From assembly GCA_964443225.1 (NCBI GenBank), contig CAYUCC010000011.1, positions 35,915 through 99,914 of the forward strand: a DNA stretch of 64,000 nucleotides, in the 5' to 3' direction. Positions 18,188-26,415 of this stretch are shown here, in pieces (position 1 is the first letter of the stretch; every line of letters begins with the position of its first letter). The notes beneath the pieces were generated by a model. The model saw nothing but the letters and a program-made list of their open reading frames with translations, searched no databases and was not told the DNA's origin. This stretch comes from SSC4 sp964443225. Its GTDB lineage: Bacteria; Chloroflexota; Anaerolineae; SSC4; Amarolineaceae. A program made the translations under genes and the position numbers.

Positions 18188-18268
18188 GGGCTCGAAGAAG
18201 AATAACTTCCCGTGCCTGGCGGCGAACTCCAATCCCATTGCAGGGAGTTATTCTTTTTGCGATGCCCC
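18188..18268. mobile_element. MITE-like palindromic element, copy B, inside the exporter operon
   Basis: An ~81-bp relative of the element at 1692-1769. GGGCTCGAAGAAGAATAACTT begins directly after the TAA stop of the ATPase gene, and the right end is GAGTTATTCTTTTTGCGATGCC. The ends pair with mismatches and a small bulge. The first base of the next ribosome site (AAGGAG, 18269-18274) touches the right end. The fold would form between two genes of one mRNA. Confidence 0.7.
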
Positions 18269-18281
18269 AAGGAGCGAAGCG

Positions 18282-19490
18282 ATGTCCAAGGTCTGGCTCG
18301 TCGCCGAACAGCAGTTCAAAAAAGAAGTGTTCCAACGCGGCTTCTTGCTGGCGCTCATCGCCATGCCGCTCTTCCTGGGCTTCACGGTAGCCATGGGCTG
18401 GCTGGGTGAACGCATGCGGCAGCAGGACACGACGCTGGGATATGTGGACAAAGGCAATGCCCTGGGCACGATACCGGCAACCATCGCCGAGCGGGTCATC
18501 CTGGTGCGCTACGACACGCCCGCAGCGGCGCGCGCGGCCCTGGAGGCTGGACAGATCGACGCCTATTACACGCTGCCGCCCGATTACCCGCAGTCACAGC
18601 GGACCGAGCTGGTGACGATGCAGGGATTGGACGGGGATGCGGCATGGGCTTTCCACCAGGCTGTGCGGCGTAAGCTGCTGGCTGGTGAGCCGGAAGCGGT
18701 TGCGGCGCGGGCACTGGCAGGGCCGGATATGGCCGTGCACGCCACGTCGCTCAACAAAACCGTGACCATGGGCTTGCCCGGTCTGAACGAATTCCTGCCG
18801 CTGATCGTGGCAGCCATATTCGCCTTCCTGGTCATGACGGTAGCCGCCACGCTGATGGAGGCCATGGCCGCAGAAAAACAGAACCGCACGATCGAGATCG
18901 TGGTGTCGTCCATCGCACCCGGCCAGATGATGGCCGGCAAGATCATCGGCGTCGTCGGCATGGCACTGCTGCTGGCAGCCAGTTGGGTCACCATCCTGCT
19001 GGTCTTTGCCTGGTTCGGCGCCAACGTTATGGCGTGGGACTGGCTGCAGGGGATTTCCATCGACGGACGCGACCTGGCGCTGCTGCTGATGACAGCATTA
19101 CCCACTTTCGTTTTCATGGCCGCGCTGATGGTCGCCCTGGGCGCCACGGTCGTGGATACCCGCGAAGCGCAGCAGCTGGGCGCCGCAGCCTTTCTGATTA
19201 CCTTTGCGCCGATCTACCTGTTCTTCGTCTTCGCCGACAACCCCAACGGGCCACTGGCCATCGCCTTCAGCCTGTTTCCGCTGACCTCGGTAACCACCCT
19301 GGCCGTACGGAGCATGTTCATGCAGGTGCCTACGGCCCAGTTCCTGGCCGCGGCGTTGATCGCCCTGGTCAGCGCGGTGGTCATGATCTGGCTGGCCGGC
19401 AGGCTCTTCCGCGCCTACATGCTGCGCTACGGGCAGGGGCTGCGGTGGCGGCCGGCGATACGCGGGCGAACGGCGAGAGTGACTGGGTGA
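18282..19490 (+). CDS. ABC-2 type permease, NatB-like (module 1, first)
   Basis: ATG 18282, with AAGGAG 7 nt upstream, gives 402 residues. One N-terminal transmembrane helix ('GFLLALIAMPLFLGFTVAM') is followed by a ~150-residue extracytoplasmic region. Six C-terminal membrane segments follow, with the ABC-2 signature 'EKQNRTIEIVVSSIAPGQMM' just after the second helix. That topology matches NatB and related Na+/drug export permeases. The substrate is unknown. It pairs with the next permease, also of this type, so the module is probably one ATPase dimer with a heterodimeric membrane part. Confidence 0.85.
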   Translation: MSKVWLVAEQQFKKEVFQRGFLLALIAMPLFLGFTVAMGWLGERMRQQDTTLGYVDKGNALGTIPATIAERVILVRYDTPAAARAALEAGQIDAYYTLPPDYPQSQRTELVTMQGLDGDAAWAFHQAVRRKLLAGEPEAVAARALAGPDMAVHATSLNKTVTMGLPGLNEFLPLIVAAIFAFLVMTVAATLMEAMAAEKQNRTIEIVVSSIAPGQMMAGKIIGVVGMALLLAASWVTILLVFAWFGANVMAWDWLQGISIDGRDLALLLMTALPTFVFMAALMVALGATVVDTREAQQLGAAAFLITFAPIYLFFVFADNPNGPLAIAFSLFPLTSVTTLAVRSMFMQVPTAQFLAAALIALVSAVVMIWLAGRLFRAYMLRYGQGLRWRPAIRGRTARVTG

Positions 19491-19535
19491 TTGGGTGATT
19501 GCACAGACCCGATCAACCGTCCCAAAGGAGTCATC

Positions 19536-20774
19536 ATGAACAAGACCTTCATGATCATGACCGGCGAGATACGTACGACGCTGCGGCGCAAGTCGTTTGT
19601 GATCATTGCCATCGTGGTTCCGCTGCTGCTGGGTGTGATTGCCCTGGTCGTTGGGATGCTCAACCGCAACGCCATGCAGAGCGCATTCGCCGAGATGGCG
19701 GCGCGCCCGGCGGCCGCGGCCGTCACCGCGGGCTACGTGGATCAGGGCAATCTGATTCAAACCATGCCGGCCGATGTGGCGGCTGGCTCGCTGACCCGCT
19801 TTGCTGACGAGGCGGCGGCCCAGGTAGCCTTGCGCGACGATGCGATCGCCGGCTACTACGTCATCGCCCCCGACTACGTGCAAAGCGGCGACGTCACCTA
19901 CGTCACGACCGATTACAGCGTGTTGTCGGACGAGATCGACACCAGCACCATCGAGTGGGTTTTGCTGGTCAACGTGCTCGGCGGCGACACTCGACGAGCC
20001 GCCAGTGTCCGGCAGCCGATGGAGGTGTTCGACATGTCGCTGGCGCCGCCCGTGGACACCAGCGGCGAGGACGTCTGGATCACCGAGATGTTCCCACTGT
20101 TCATGGTGTTGATCCTCTACATGGCGCTGATCATCCCGGGCGGCATCCTGGTCAATGCGCTGATCGACGAGAAGAAGAACCGCGTCATGGAGGTACTGAT
20201 GACCTCGGTGTCGCCGGCGCAAATGGTGACGGGCAAGGTGGCCGCGCTGGGCCTGCTTGGCTTGGTGATGACGGCGCTGTGGCTGGGCGTGCTGTGGGCC
20301 GTGGCCCGCTTCGGCGGCGCGGCGCTGAGCGTCCCGGCCAGCTTCAGCATCCCCACCGGGCTGCTGGTCTGGGCGCTGATCTACTTTCTGGGCGGTTACG
20401 CCATCTACGGCGCGCAGTTTGCCGGCATCGGCGCACTGGCGCCGGACGTGAACCAGACCAAGAGCGCCACCTGGATCGTGATGCTGCCGATCATCGTGGC
20501 CTATGTGTTCATGGCCGTATCGTTGGACAATCCCACCGCACCCCTGGTCGTATTTCTGAGCCTTTTCCCCCTGACCTCGTCGGTGGCCATGATCGGCCGC
20601 ATGGCTGTCAGCGAGGTGCCGCTGTGGCAGGCCGTGCTGGCGGCGGTGCTGCAGTTCGTCACAGCGTACTTTATCATCCGGCTAACCGCGCGCATGTTCC
20701 GTGCCCAATACCTGTTGACCGGCCAGGCGTTCTCGCCGAAAATGTATTACCAGGTGCTGTTTGGACGGGCGTGA
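19536..20774 (+). CDS. ABC-2 type permease, NatB-like (module 1, second)
   Basis: ATG 19536 with AAAGGAG 5 nt upstream gives 412 residues. The layout is as in the preceding permease: an N-terminal membrane helix ('SFVIIAIVVPLLLGVIALVV'), a long outer loop, and a C-terminal block of six helices with 'IDEKKNRVMEVLMTSVSPAQ'. Shared phrases such as 'PLTSSVAMIGRMAVSEVP' against 'PLTSVTTLAVRSMFMQVP' show the two permeases are paralogues from a tandem duplication. No terminator is visible between this gene and the duplicated promoter block downstream. Confidence 0.85.
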   Translation: MNKTFMIMTGEIRTTLRRKSFVIIAIVVPLLLGVIALVVGMLNRNAMQSAFAEMAARPAAAAVTAGYVDQGNLIQTMPADVAAGSLTRFADEAAAQVALRDDAIAGYYVIAPDYVQSGDVTYVTTDYSVLSDEIDTSTIEWVLLVNVLGGDTRRAASVRQPMEVFDMSLAPPVDTSGEDVWITEMFPLFMVLILYMALIIPGGILVNALIDEKKNRVMEVLMTSVSPAQMVTGKVAALGLLGLVMTALWLGVLWAVARFGGAALSVPASFSIPTGLLVWALIYFLGGYAIYGAQFAGIGALAPDVNQTKSATWIVMLPIIVAYVFMAVSLDNPTAPLVVFLSLFPLTSSVAMIGRMAVSEVPLWQAVLAAVLQFVTAYFIIRLTARMFRAQYLLTGQAFSPKMYYQVLFGRA

Positions 20775-20792
20775 AGACCGCGGCGGGCAGCA

Positions 20793-20885
20793 GTTGCTAT
20801 CCAATCCTCCCTGCGCTATACTTTGCACACCGCAGCGGGAGTCCATTCCACGTTTCCGAACCGTTGGATACCAGGAAGGTATCAC
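20793..20885 (+). promoter_or_regulatory. Promoter plus structured leader of ABC exporter module 2 (copy 2 of the duplicated block)
   Basis: TTGCTA (20794-20799), 17 bp and TATACT (20817-20822) form the promoter. The following leader aligns gap-free to 4798-4890. Its hairpin GATACC (20867-20872)/GGTATC (20878-20883) is fully Watson-Crick where copy 1 has a G-U pair. GGAG (20891-20894) then precedes ATG 20904. Confidence 0.75.
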
Positions 20886-20903
20886 TCGTTGGAGTACATC
20901 ACG

Positions 20904-21848
20904 ATGCCACCAATTCTCGAAGCCCAGAATCTGGTCAAGAAGTTCAATGATTTCACCGCCGTGGATGGTGTCAGCTTTGCCATCGAGGAGGGGGAGCTGT
21001 TCAGCCTGCTGGGGCCCAACGGCGCCGGCAAGACGACCACCATCTCCATATTATCCTGCCTGCTGGCCCCCACGCAGGGCGACGCGGTCATCGGCGGCTA
21101 TTCGGTCAGCAAAGATCCGATGGCGGTGAAAAAGGTCATCGGCGTGGTGCCGCAGGACATTGCCCTGTACGAGGACCTGAGCGCCATCGAGAACCTGATG
21201 TTCTGGGGCCGCATGTACGGCATGGGCGGCGCGGCGCTGAAACAGCGCGTGGCCGAGGTGCTGGACGAGGTCGGCCTGACCGACAAGGCGAAGCAGCGCG
21301 TCAAGACCTACTCCGGCGGCATGAAGCGGCGCATCAACATCGCGGTCGGCCTGCTGCACAAGCCCCGCCTGCTGTTCATGGACGAGCCAACGGTGGGCAT
21401 CGATCCCCAGAGCCGGCGCAACATTCTGGACAACGTCAAACAGCTCAACCAACAGGGCATGACCGTGCTCTACACCACCCACTACATGGAAGAGGCGCAG
21501 GAGCTGTCGCACCGCGTCGGTATCATCGACCACGGCAAGCTGATTGCGCTGGGTACGCAGCGTGAGCTGACGCAGATGGTGGGCCAAATGGACGCACTGC
21601 ACCTGCACCTGCCCGAGGGGCAGGAGTCCGGCCGGTTCGTCGAGGCCTTGCGCAGCCTACCCGACGTGCGCCAGGTCACCACGACTGACGACGAGATCGT
21701 GCTGATCGTGCCCGAGGCCCAGGAAGCCATTCCGCCCGTCTTTACCCAGGCCGACCGCCTCGGCTTCAAGATCCGCTCGGTGGAGATCGAGGAGCCAAAT
21801 CTGGAGGCGGTGTTCCTGCACCTGACTGGGCGCGCGCTGCGGGATTAG
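20904..21848 (+). CDS. ABC exporter ATPase, CcmA/DrrA type (module 2)
   Basis: The start is ATG 20904, with GGAG 9 nt upstream, rather than the in-frame codon inside the leader; the product is 314 residues. It contains Walker A 'GPNGAGKTTT' (~39-48), signature 'YSGGMKRRINIAVGLL', Walker B 'LLFMDEPTVGIDP' and 'TTHYMEEA', the standard set of drug/daunorubicin-resistance-type exporter ATPases. The C-terminal extension ends 'EPNLEAVFLHLTGRALRD', characteristic of the DrrA/CcmA group. It is 10 bp upstream of its permease. The strong dedicated promoter suggests it is regulated separately from module 1. Confidence 0.9.
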   Translation: MPPILEAQNLVKKFNDFTAVDGVSFAIEEGELFSLLGPNGAGKTTTISILSCLLAPTQGDAVIGGYSVSKDPMAVKKVIGVVPQDIALYEDLSAIENLMFWGRMYGMGGAALKQRVAEVLDEVGLTDKAKQRVKTYSGGMKRRINIAVGLLHKPRLLFMDEPTVGIDPQSRRNILDNVKQLNQQGMTVLYTTHYMEEAQELSHRVGIIDHGKLIALGTQRELTQMVGQMDALHLHLPEGQESGRFVEALRSLPDVRQVTTTDDEIVLIVPEAQEAIPPVFTQADRLGFKIRSVEIEEPNLEAVFLHLTGRALRD

Positions 21849-21858
21849 GAGCCCGACC

Positions 21859-23106
21859 ATGAGCAAACTCCTCACCATCGGCTGGAAAGACCTTCGACTG
21901 ATGTTCCGCGACCGGGCGGCGCTGATCTTGATGCTGGCGGCACCGTTTGCGCTGACCCTGGGCATGGGCGCGATCACCGGCGCGTTTTCGAGCGGCGGCA
22001 GCAGCATCACCAAACTGCCCGTCATCGTCATCAACCAGGACGGCAGCCAGTTGGGCGACGCGCTGGAGCAGCTTCTCACCTCCACCGAGCTAAACGACCT
22101 GCTCGCCGCCCGGTTAGAAACCGGCGAGGCCGCAGCCCGCCGCGCGGTCGAGGACGATCAGGTGGTGGCCGCCGTAATCATCCCGGCCGGCTTCACCGAC
22201 AGCATTATCCCGGCCGAGGGCAGCAGCGCCCCGGCTGCCGCCGTTGCCATCGAGGTCTACAAGAACCCCGGTCGGCCCATCAGCGCCGGCGTGGTCGAGT
22301 CCATCGTCCAGGGTTTCCTGGGCCGGGTCGAGGCCGGCCGCGTCGGTGGACAGGTGGCCATCGAGCAGTTGCTGGCCAACGGCCTGGCGGCGCCGCAGGA
22401 CGTCCCCCGCCTGGCGCAGCAGATCGGCCAGGAACAGGCCAGTCTGGCCGCCGCGCCGCTGATCCGCGTACAGCGCACCGACGCAGCCGCCAGCCAGACG
22501 CAGATGTTCAACCCGCTGCTGCTGCTGGCGCCAGGCATGGCGCTCGTCTTCCTGATGTTCACCGTCAGCCTGGGCAGCCGCAGCATTCTGATTGAGCGCC
22601 GCGACGGCACGCTGGCGCGCATGTTGAGCACCGCCACCGCCGGCGGCCCGATTCTGGTGGGCAAAATCACCGGCATCTACCTGGTGGGCGCGGCCCAGAT
22701 GTTCATCCTGATCCTGGCCAGCGCGCTGCTGTTCCGGCTCAGCTGGGGCGATCCGCTGGGCGTCATCGCCCTGGTGCTGGCGGCGGTGGTCGGCGCGGCT
22801 GGCTGGGGCTTGCTGCTGGCGGCTGTCGCCAAAACGCCCAACCAGGTGGCCAACATGGGCATGGCCATGATGCTGCTGTTTGGCATCCTGGGCGGCAGCT
22901 TCTTCGGCGGCACGCTGACCGGCGCGCTGGGCGCGCTGGGCAAGATCACGCCCAACGCATGGGCCATGGATGGCTTCACGACCCTGGCCAGGGGCGGCGA
23001 TTTGGCCGACATTGCGCCGGACATTGTGGCGCTGCTCGTCATGGGCGCCGTGCTGCTGGGCATCTCCGTGGTACTGTTTGGGCGCAAGGGCTTTTTGCAG
23101 AGGTGA
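21859..23106 (+). CDS. ABC-2 type permease (module 2, first; YhgE/LptB2-unrelated exporter type)
   Basis: This 415-residue protein begins 'MSKLLTIGWKDLRLMFRDRAALILMLAAPF', with a membrane helix. A ~190-residue periplasmic/extracellular region follows ('VIVINQDGSQLGDALEQLL', 'VAAVIIPAGFTD'), then six helices from about residue 225. The motif 'IERRDGTLARMLSTATAGG' is the ABC-2 coupling element. This is the fused single-protein topology of ABC-2 transporters such as YhhJ/DrrB relatives. It is followed 5 bp later by a paralogous permease, so the pair probably forms a heterodimer. Confidence 0.86.
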   Translation: MSKLLTIGWKDLRLMFRDRAALILMLAAPFALTLGMGAITGAFSSGGSSITKLPVIVINQDGSQLGDALEQLLTSTELNDLLAARLETGEAAARRAVEDDQVVAAVIIPAGFTDSIIPAEGSSAPAAAVAIEVYKNPGRPISAGVVESIVQGFLGRVEAGRVGGQVAIEQLLANGLAAPQDVPRLAQQIGQEQASLAAAPLIRVQRTDAAASQTQMFNPLLLLAPGMALVFLMFTVSLGSRSILIERRDGTLARMLSTATAGGPILVGKITGIYLVGAAQMFILILASALLFRLSWGDPLGVIALVLAAVVGAAGWGLLLAAVAKTPNQVANMGMAMMLLFGILGGSFFGGTLTGALGALGKITPNAWAMDGFTTLARGGDLADIAPDIVALLVMGAVLLGISVVLFGRKGFLQR

Positions 23107-23111
23107 TCATC

Positions 23112-24311
23112 ATGCGCAGACTATTGGGCATTGCCTGGAAAGACCTGTTGATTCGTTTTGCCAGCCCTACGGAGCTGCTGTTCTTCATCGTCTTGCCGGT
23201 GATCTTTGCGTTCATCGTCTCCGGCTTCGCCACCAGCCAGGGCGGCAACGGCGACAACCGCATCGTCATCCTGGTGGTCAACCAGGACGCCACGGCGCTG
23301 AGCCAGGAACTGGTGCAGACGATGGAAAGCTCCAAGAGTATCCGGCCCGAGGTGCTGGACGCGGCCGAGGCTGCCCAACGCTTCGACGACGGCGACGCGC
23401 CCGCCCTGCTCACCATCCCGGCTGGCTTCGAGGCCAGCCTGCGCGCCGGCCAGCCGGTGGACTTGAACCTGCAGCTGGAGCCAAGCAACGCCAACGGCCT
23501 GGCCGCGCAGCAGGCGATCCAGTCGGCGGCAACCCAGGTCAGCCAGGTCCTGTCGGCGGCCGGCGGCAGCGTCGCCGCGGCCGAGCAGGTCCGCCCCTTC
23601 GCCAGCGAGGCCGAACGTGCCCGCTACTTCGATGCCAGCCTGGCGGCCGCCCAGGGACTGTTCGCCCGCACGCCGCAGCGCCTGGCGGCCGTGGCAGCCG
23701 TGCAGAACGAACAGGAGCAGTACAACGGTGCGGTGCAGGGCACGGCCGGCCAGATGTTGGTCTGGGTGTTTATCCCCCTGCTGGGCACGGCTGGTTTGAT
23801 GGCCTACGAGCGGGCTACCGGCACCCTGAAGCGCCTGCTGACCACACCCACCAGCACGGCAACCTATCTGCTGGGGACCGTCACCAGCCAATACAGCGCC
23901 AGCATCGTACAGATGCTGCTGTTGGTCGGGTTCGGCGCATTGGTGATGAACATCGTCTGGGGCCCACCGCTGGCAGTGATGGCGGTGCTGCTGGCCTTCG
24001 GCCTGTCGTCAGTGGCGATGGGCGTCATGCTGGGCGCGTTCGTCAAGACCGAGAGCCAGGCCAGCGGGCTGAGCATTATGTTGGGCATGACCCTCGGCCT
24101 GCTCAGCGGCTGTCTCTGGCCGCTGGAGCTGTTTCCGCCCGCCATGCAGACGGCCGCACACATCCTGCCCATGACCTGGGCCATGCAGGCGCTGACCGAC
24201 CTGGCGGTGCGGGGCGGTGACCTCGACGGCATCCTGCCGGCCATCGGCTACATGCTGGCCTCGGCCGTGGTGTTCTTTATCGTCGGCGTGATGCGCTTCC
24301 GCTACGAGTAA
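23112..24311 (+). CDS. ABC-2 type permease (module 2, second)
   Basis: ATG 23112 gives 399 residues; the longer frame overlaps the previous gene and is ignored. It has the same plan as its neighbour: 'LLFFIVLPVIFAFIVSGFAT' helix, outer domain with 'ILVVNQDATALSQELVQ', then 'YERATGTLKRLLTTPTS' and six C-terminal helices ending 'VVFFIVGVMRFRYE'. It belongs to the module-2 exporter. It is the last gene of the unit; 24312-24476 downstream holds only short GC-rich dyads. Confidence 0.86.
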   Translation: MRRLLGIAWKDLLIRFASPTELLFFIVLPVIFAFIVSGFATSQGGNGDNRIVILVVNQDATALSQELVQTMESSKSIRPEVLDAAEAAQRFDDGDAPALLTIPAGFEASLRAGQPVDLNLQLEPSNANGLAAQQAIQSAATQVSQVLSAAGGSVAAAEQVRPFASEAERARYFDASLAAAQGLFARTPQRLAAVAAVQNEQEQYNGAVQGTAGQMLVWVFIPLLGTAGLMAYERATGTLKRLLTTPTSTATYLLGTVTSQYSASIVQMLLLVGFGALVMNIVWGPPLAVMAVLLAFGLSSVAMGVMLGAFVKTESQASGLSIMLGMTLGLLSGCLWPLELFPPAMQTAAHILPMTWAMQALTDLAVRGGDLDGILPAIGYMLASAVVFFIVGVMRFRYE

Positions 24312-24476
24312 ACTGGTCGCCTCTGTAGGACAATCCGCCGGATTATCGGACCAGCGCCATCTGGCGGAGTGCGTTACGGCGCTGTTTCCGATTGGTTGTT
24401 CTGCATTCGCTGTGACACCGCGCCCGGCCGCCGCGGGCGTGGCACAAGAAGCTGCGCAGTCTCGAAAAGTCGCGCT

Positions 24477-24785
24477 TCAGGCCCCTGAAGCCAGTAGAAT
24501 GCGCTTGCCATCCACGACCGCCACGATCTCCAATTCGCCGCCCAGCGCGGCGACGTAGCGGCGCACCGTGGAAATGCGGTGGTCCTCACGGCGCTCCAAC
24601 TTGGATAGCTGCGACTGGGTGATCGCAACCCGCTGCGCCATCTCCTCCTGCGTCAGTCCAGCCGCTTCGCGCAGGGCGCGCAGATCCATTTCCAGTAGTT
24701 CCTGCTCCACTGCATTATCGATCTGCTGGAGTTGGTCAGACGAGAACTTCTTCGCTTTGATCTCTTGCCAGGTATGTACAGTCAT
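24477..24785 (-). CDS. higA: XRE-family antitoxin, HigA-like
   Basis: The start is placed at ATG 24785 (MTVHTWQEIKAKKF), giving 102 residues. The Xre helix-turn-helix is clear at residues ~50-85 ('REAAGLTQEEMAQRVAIT', 'QSQLSKLERREDHRIST'). The N-terminal helix probably covers the toxin. It lies 34 bp downstream of the RelE/HigB-like toxin in the toxin-first order of higBA. It would neutralise the toxin and bind the palindrome overlapping the promoter at 25174-25206. Confidence 0.82.
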   Translation of the reverse strand: MTVHTWQEIKAKKFSSDQLQQIDNAVEQELLEMDLRALREAAGLTQEEMAQRVAITQSQLSKLERREDHRISTVRRYVAALGGELEIVAVVDGKRILLASGA

Positions 24786-24819
24786 GGTCTCAGTCCTCAG
24801 TTCACGAGCCGTGTCAAGC

Positions 24820-25167
24820 TTATGCGCTCGCATTGATATCCCGCAAATACTGTGCCCAGATGGCTTCGACCCTGGGTATCATGCTTGCGTAGAATCGGCT
24901 ATCGCCGGTCTTGTCGCCACCCAGCAGCAGCACGGCTTGGCGCAACGGGTCAAACGCGTAGAAGACACGCAGCGGCCTCCCGCCGCTTTGGATGCGCAAT
25001 TCACGCAAGGGATACCTCGAAGTTGTGATGGACGAAGAGTAGGGGTACCCGAGCGCCGTTCCTTTGGCCTCTAGGAGGCCGACTACACGGGCGACAGCCT
25101 CGCCATCATAATCGTTCAAGGCCAAAAACCATTGCTCGAACTCATCGGTGCCCAGAACCTCGATCAT
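24820..25167 (-). CDS. higB: RelE/HigB-superfamily toxin (phage Gp49-like)
   Basis: A 115-residue protein with 'DEFEQWFLALNDYDGEAV' at the N-terminus, then 'YPLRELRIQSGGRPLRVFYAFD' and 'AVLLLGGDKTGDSRFY', the core strands and basic/aromatic residues of HigB/Gp49-like mRNA interferases. It would cleave mRNA at the ribosome. The gene is toxin-first and its start codon lies only 6 nt after the -10 box, so the mRNA is predicted leaderless. Its partner antitoxin follows. Confidence 0.82.
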   Translation of the reverse strand: MIEVLGTDEFEQWFLALNDYDGEAVARVVGLLEAKGTALGYPYSSSITTSRYPLRELRIQSGGRPLRVFYAFDPLRQAVLLLGGDKTGDSRFYASMIPRVEAIWAQYLRDINASA

Positions 25168-25173
25168 GTAGCG

Positions 25174-25206
25174 ATTATGCCACTAAATGACTATTTTGGC
25201 AAAATA
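25174..25206 (-). promoter_or_regulatory. higBA promoter with overlapping operator
   Basis: On the minus strand TTGCCA (25202-25197), 17 bp and CATAAT (25179-25174) form a promoter. A perfect palindrome with 7-bp arms, TATTTTG-G-CAAAATA (25192-25206), covers the -35, a natural site for HigA. The start ATG (25167) is where transcription should begin. Confidence 0.65.
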
Positions 25207-25306
25207 AGGACGCCGGTCCAGGCATCAGCGCTCCTGGACAGATCATCTTATCTGGCGTAGAATGCTGGTATGACCACGCAGGTATCGAGGAGTTGCCGAG
25301 GCAAAC

Positions 25307-26350
25307 ATGACTTCACAACACGAAATCACCACCCGTTCCCCCCTCCTCAGCCCCAACGGGCGGCTGGCACAGGTGGGCTGGGCGCGGCAGCCGCTGCCGG
25401 ACTGTAACCTGGAGGCGATCCGTTTTTATCCGACCCTGCTGCGACCGCTCCAACGCTTCCGCGTCAAACGCTGGGACTACTACGGCGTCACTACGCCAGG
25501 CCGTTTCGTCTCGTTCACCCTGGCGGACCTGGGCTACGCCGGCCAGGCGTTCGTCTACACGATCGACTTCGCCAGCGGCCATTATCACGAGGAGACGGTC
25601 ACCATTCCCCTCGGCCGCGGCATCCAGCTGCCGCGCAACAGCACGGAGGGCGAGAGCCGCTACGACAAAGGCAAGCTGCACATCTCCTTCGGGGCGACCG
25701 CCGCCGGCCGCCGTTTGCAGGTGCAGTGGCCCAATTTCGCCGGCCAGCCGTTGGCCGCCGACATTACCCTGCGCCTGGCGCCGGAACACGAGTCGACCGT
25801 GGTGGTTATCCCCATCGCCAATAACCGCTTCTACTACAACCGCAAGATCAACTGCCTGCCGGCCGAGGGCTGGGTCCAGATAAGCGACCAGCGTACGGAC
25901 GTCCGGCCCGACACCTGCCTGGGCAACCTGGACTGGGGTCGCGGCGTCTGGGAGTACCGCTCTTTTTGGGTCTGGGCCAGCGCGTCCAGCTTCCTGCCCG
26001 ACGGCCGTACCGTGGGTCTGAACCTGGGCTTCGGGTTTGGTGATACGTCGGCTGCTACGGAGAACACGCTGACGCTTGCCGGCCGCATCCACAAACTGGG
26101 CCAGGTGGACTTCACCTACGATCCGGCGGACTACCGGCGGCCCTGGCACATGAACGCGCCCGATGGCCGGCTGGACCTGACATTCACCCCGTTCGTCGAG
26201 CGCGTGGCGCGGACCAACCTGTTCGTCATCACCAGCGAAGTTCATCAAATGTTCGGCCGCTACACGGGCCAGGTTCTGGCCGACGACGGCGAGATCGTCG
26301 CGCTGGAGGGTCTCATCGGATTCGCCGAAGAGCACCATGCCAGTTGGTAG
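25307..26350 (+). CDS. DUF2804 domain-containing protein
   Basis: A 347-residue protein that fits DUF2804 over its whole length. It has 'RVKRWDYYGVTTPGRFVSF' near residue 50, 'FYYNRKINCLPAEG' near 185, 'CLGNLDWGRGVWEYRSFWVWASAS' around 205-228 and 'GLNLGFGFGD' near 240; these Trp/Tyr/Gly-rich blocks are the family's conserved parts. The biochemical role is unknown. It is beta-rich, without signal peptide or membrane helix, so probably cytoplasmic; some relatives are discussed as lipid- or carotenoid-related, which I cannot support here. It stands alone, convergent with the membrane-protein cluster downstream. Confidence 0.85.
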   Translation: MTSQHEITTRSPLLSPNGRLAQVGWARQPLPDCNLEAIRFYPTLLRPLQRFRVKRWDYYGVTTPGRFVSFTLADLGYAGQAFVYTIDFASGHYHEETVTIPLGRGIQLPRNSTEGESRYDKGKLHISFGATAAGRRLQVQWPNFAGQPLAADITLRLAPEHESTVVVIPIANNRFYYNRKINCLPAEGWVQISDQRTDVRPDTCLGNLDWGRGVWEYRSFWVWASASSFLPDGRTVGLNLGFGFGDTSAATENTLTLAGRIHKLGQVDFTYDPADYRRPWHMNAPDGRLDLTFTPFVERVARTNLFVITSEVHQMFGRYTGQVLADDGEIVALEGLIGFAEEHHASW

Positions 26351-26415
26351 TAGCGTGTGCCGGTGGCAGCTGGGTGTGGTGCAAAACCTGGGCGATGGGC
26401 TGTTGACTGCGCAGA

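Noticed and set aside
20823..20903. N-terminal extension of the module-2 ATPase into the leader
   Set aside because: The region aligns as RNA leader with 4798-4890 and the conserved ABC domain starts right after ATG 20904, which has its own ribosome site.
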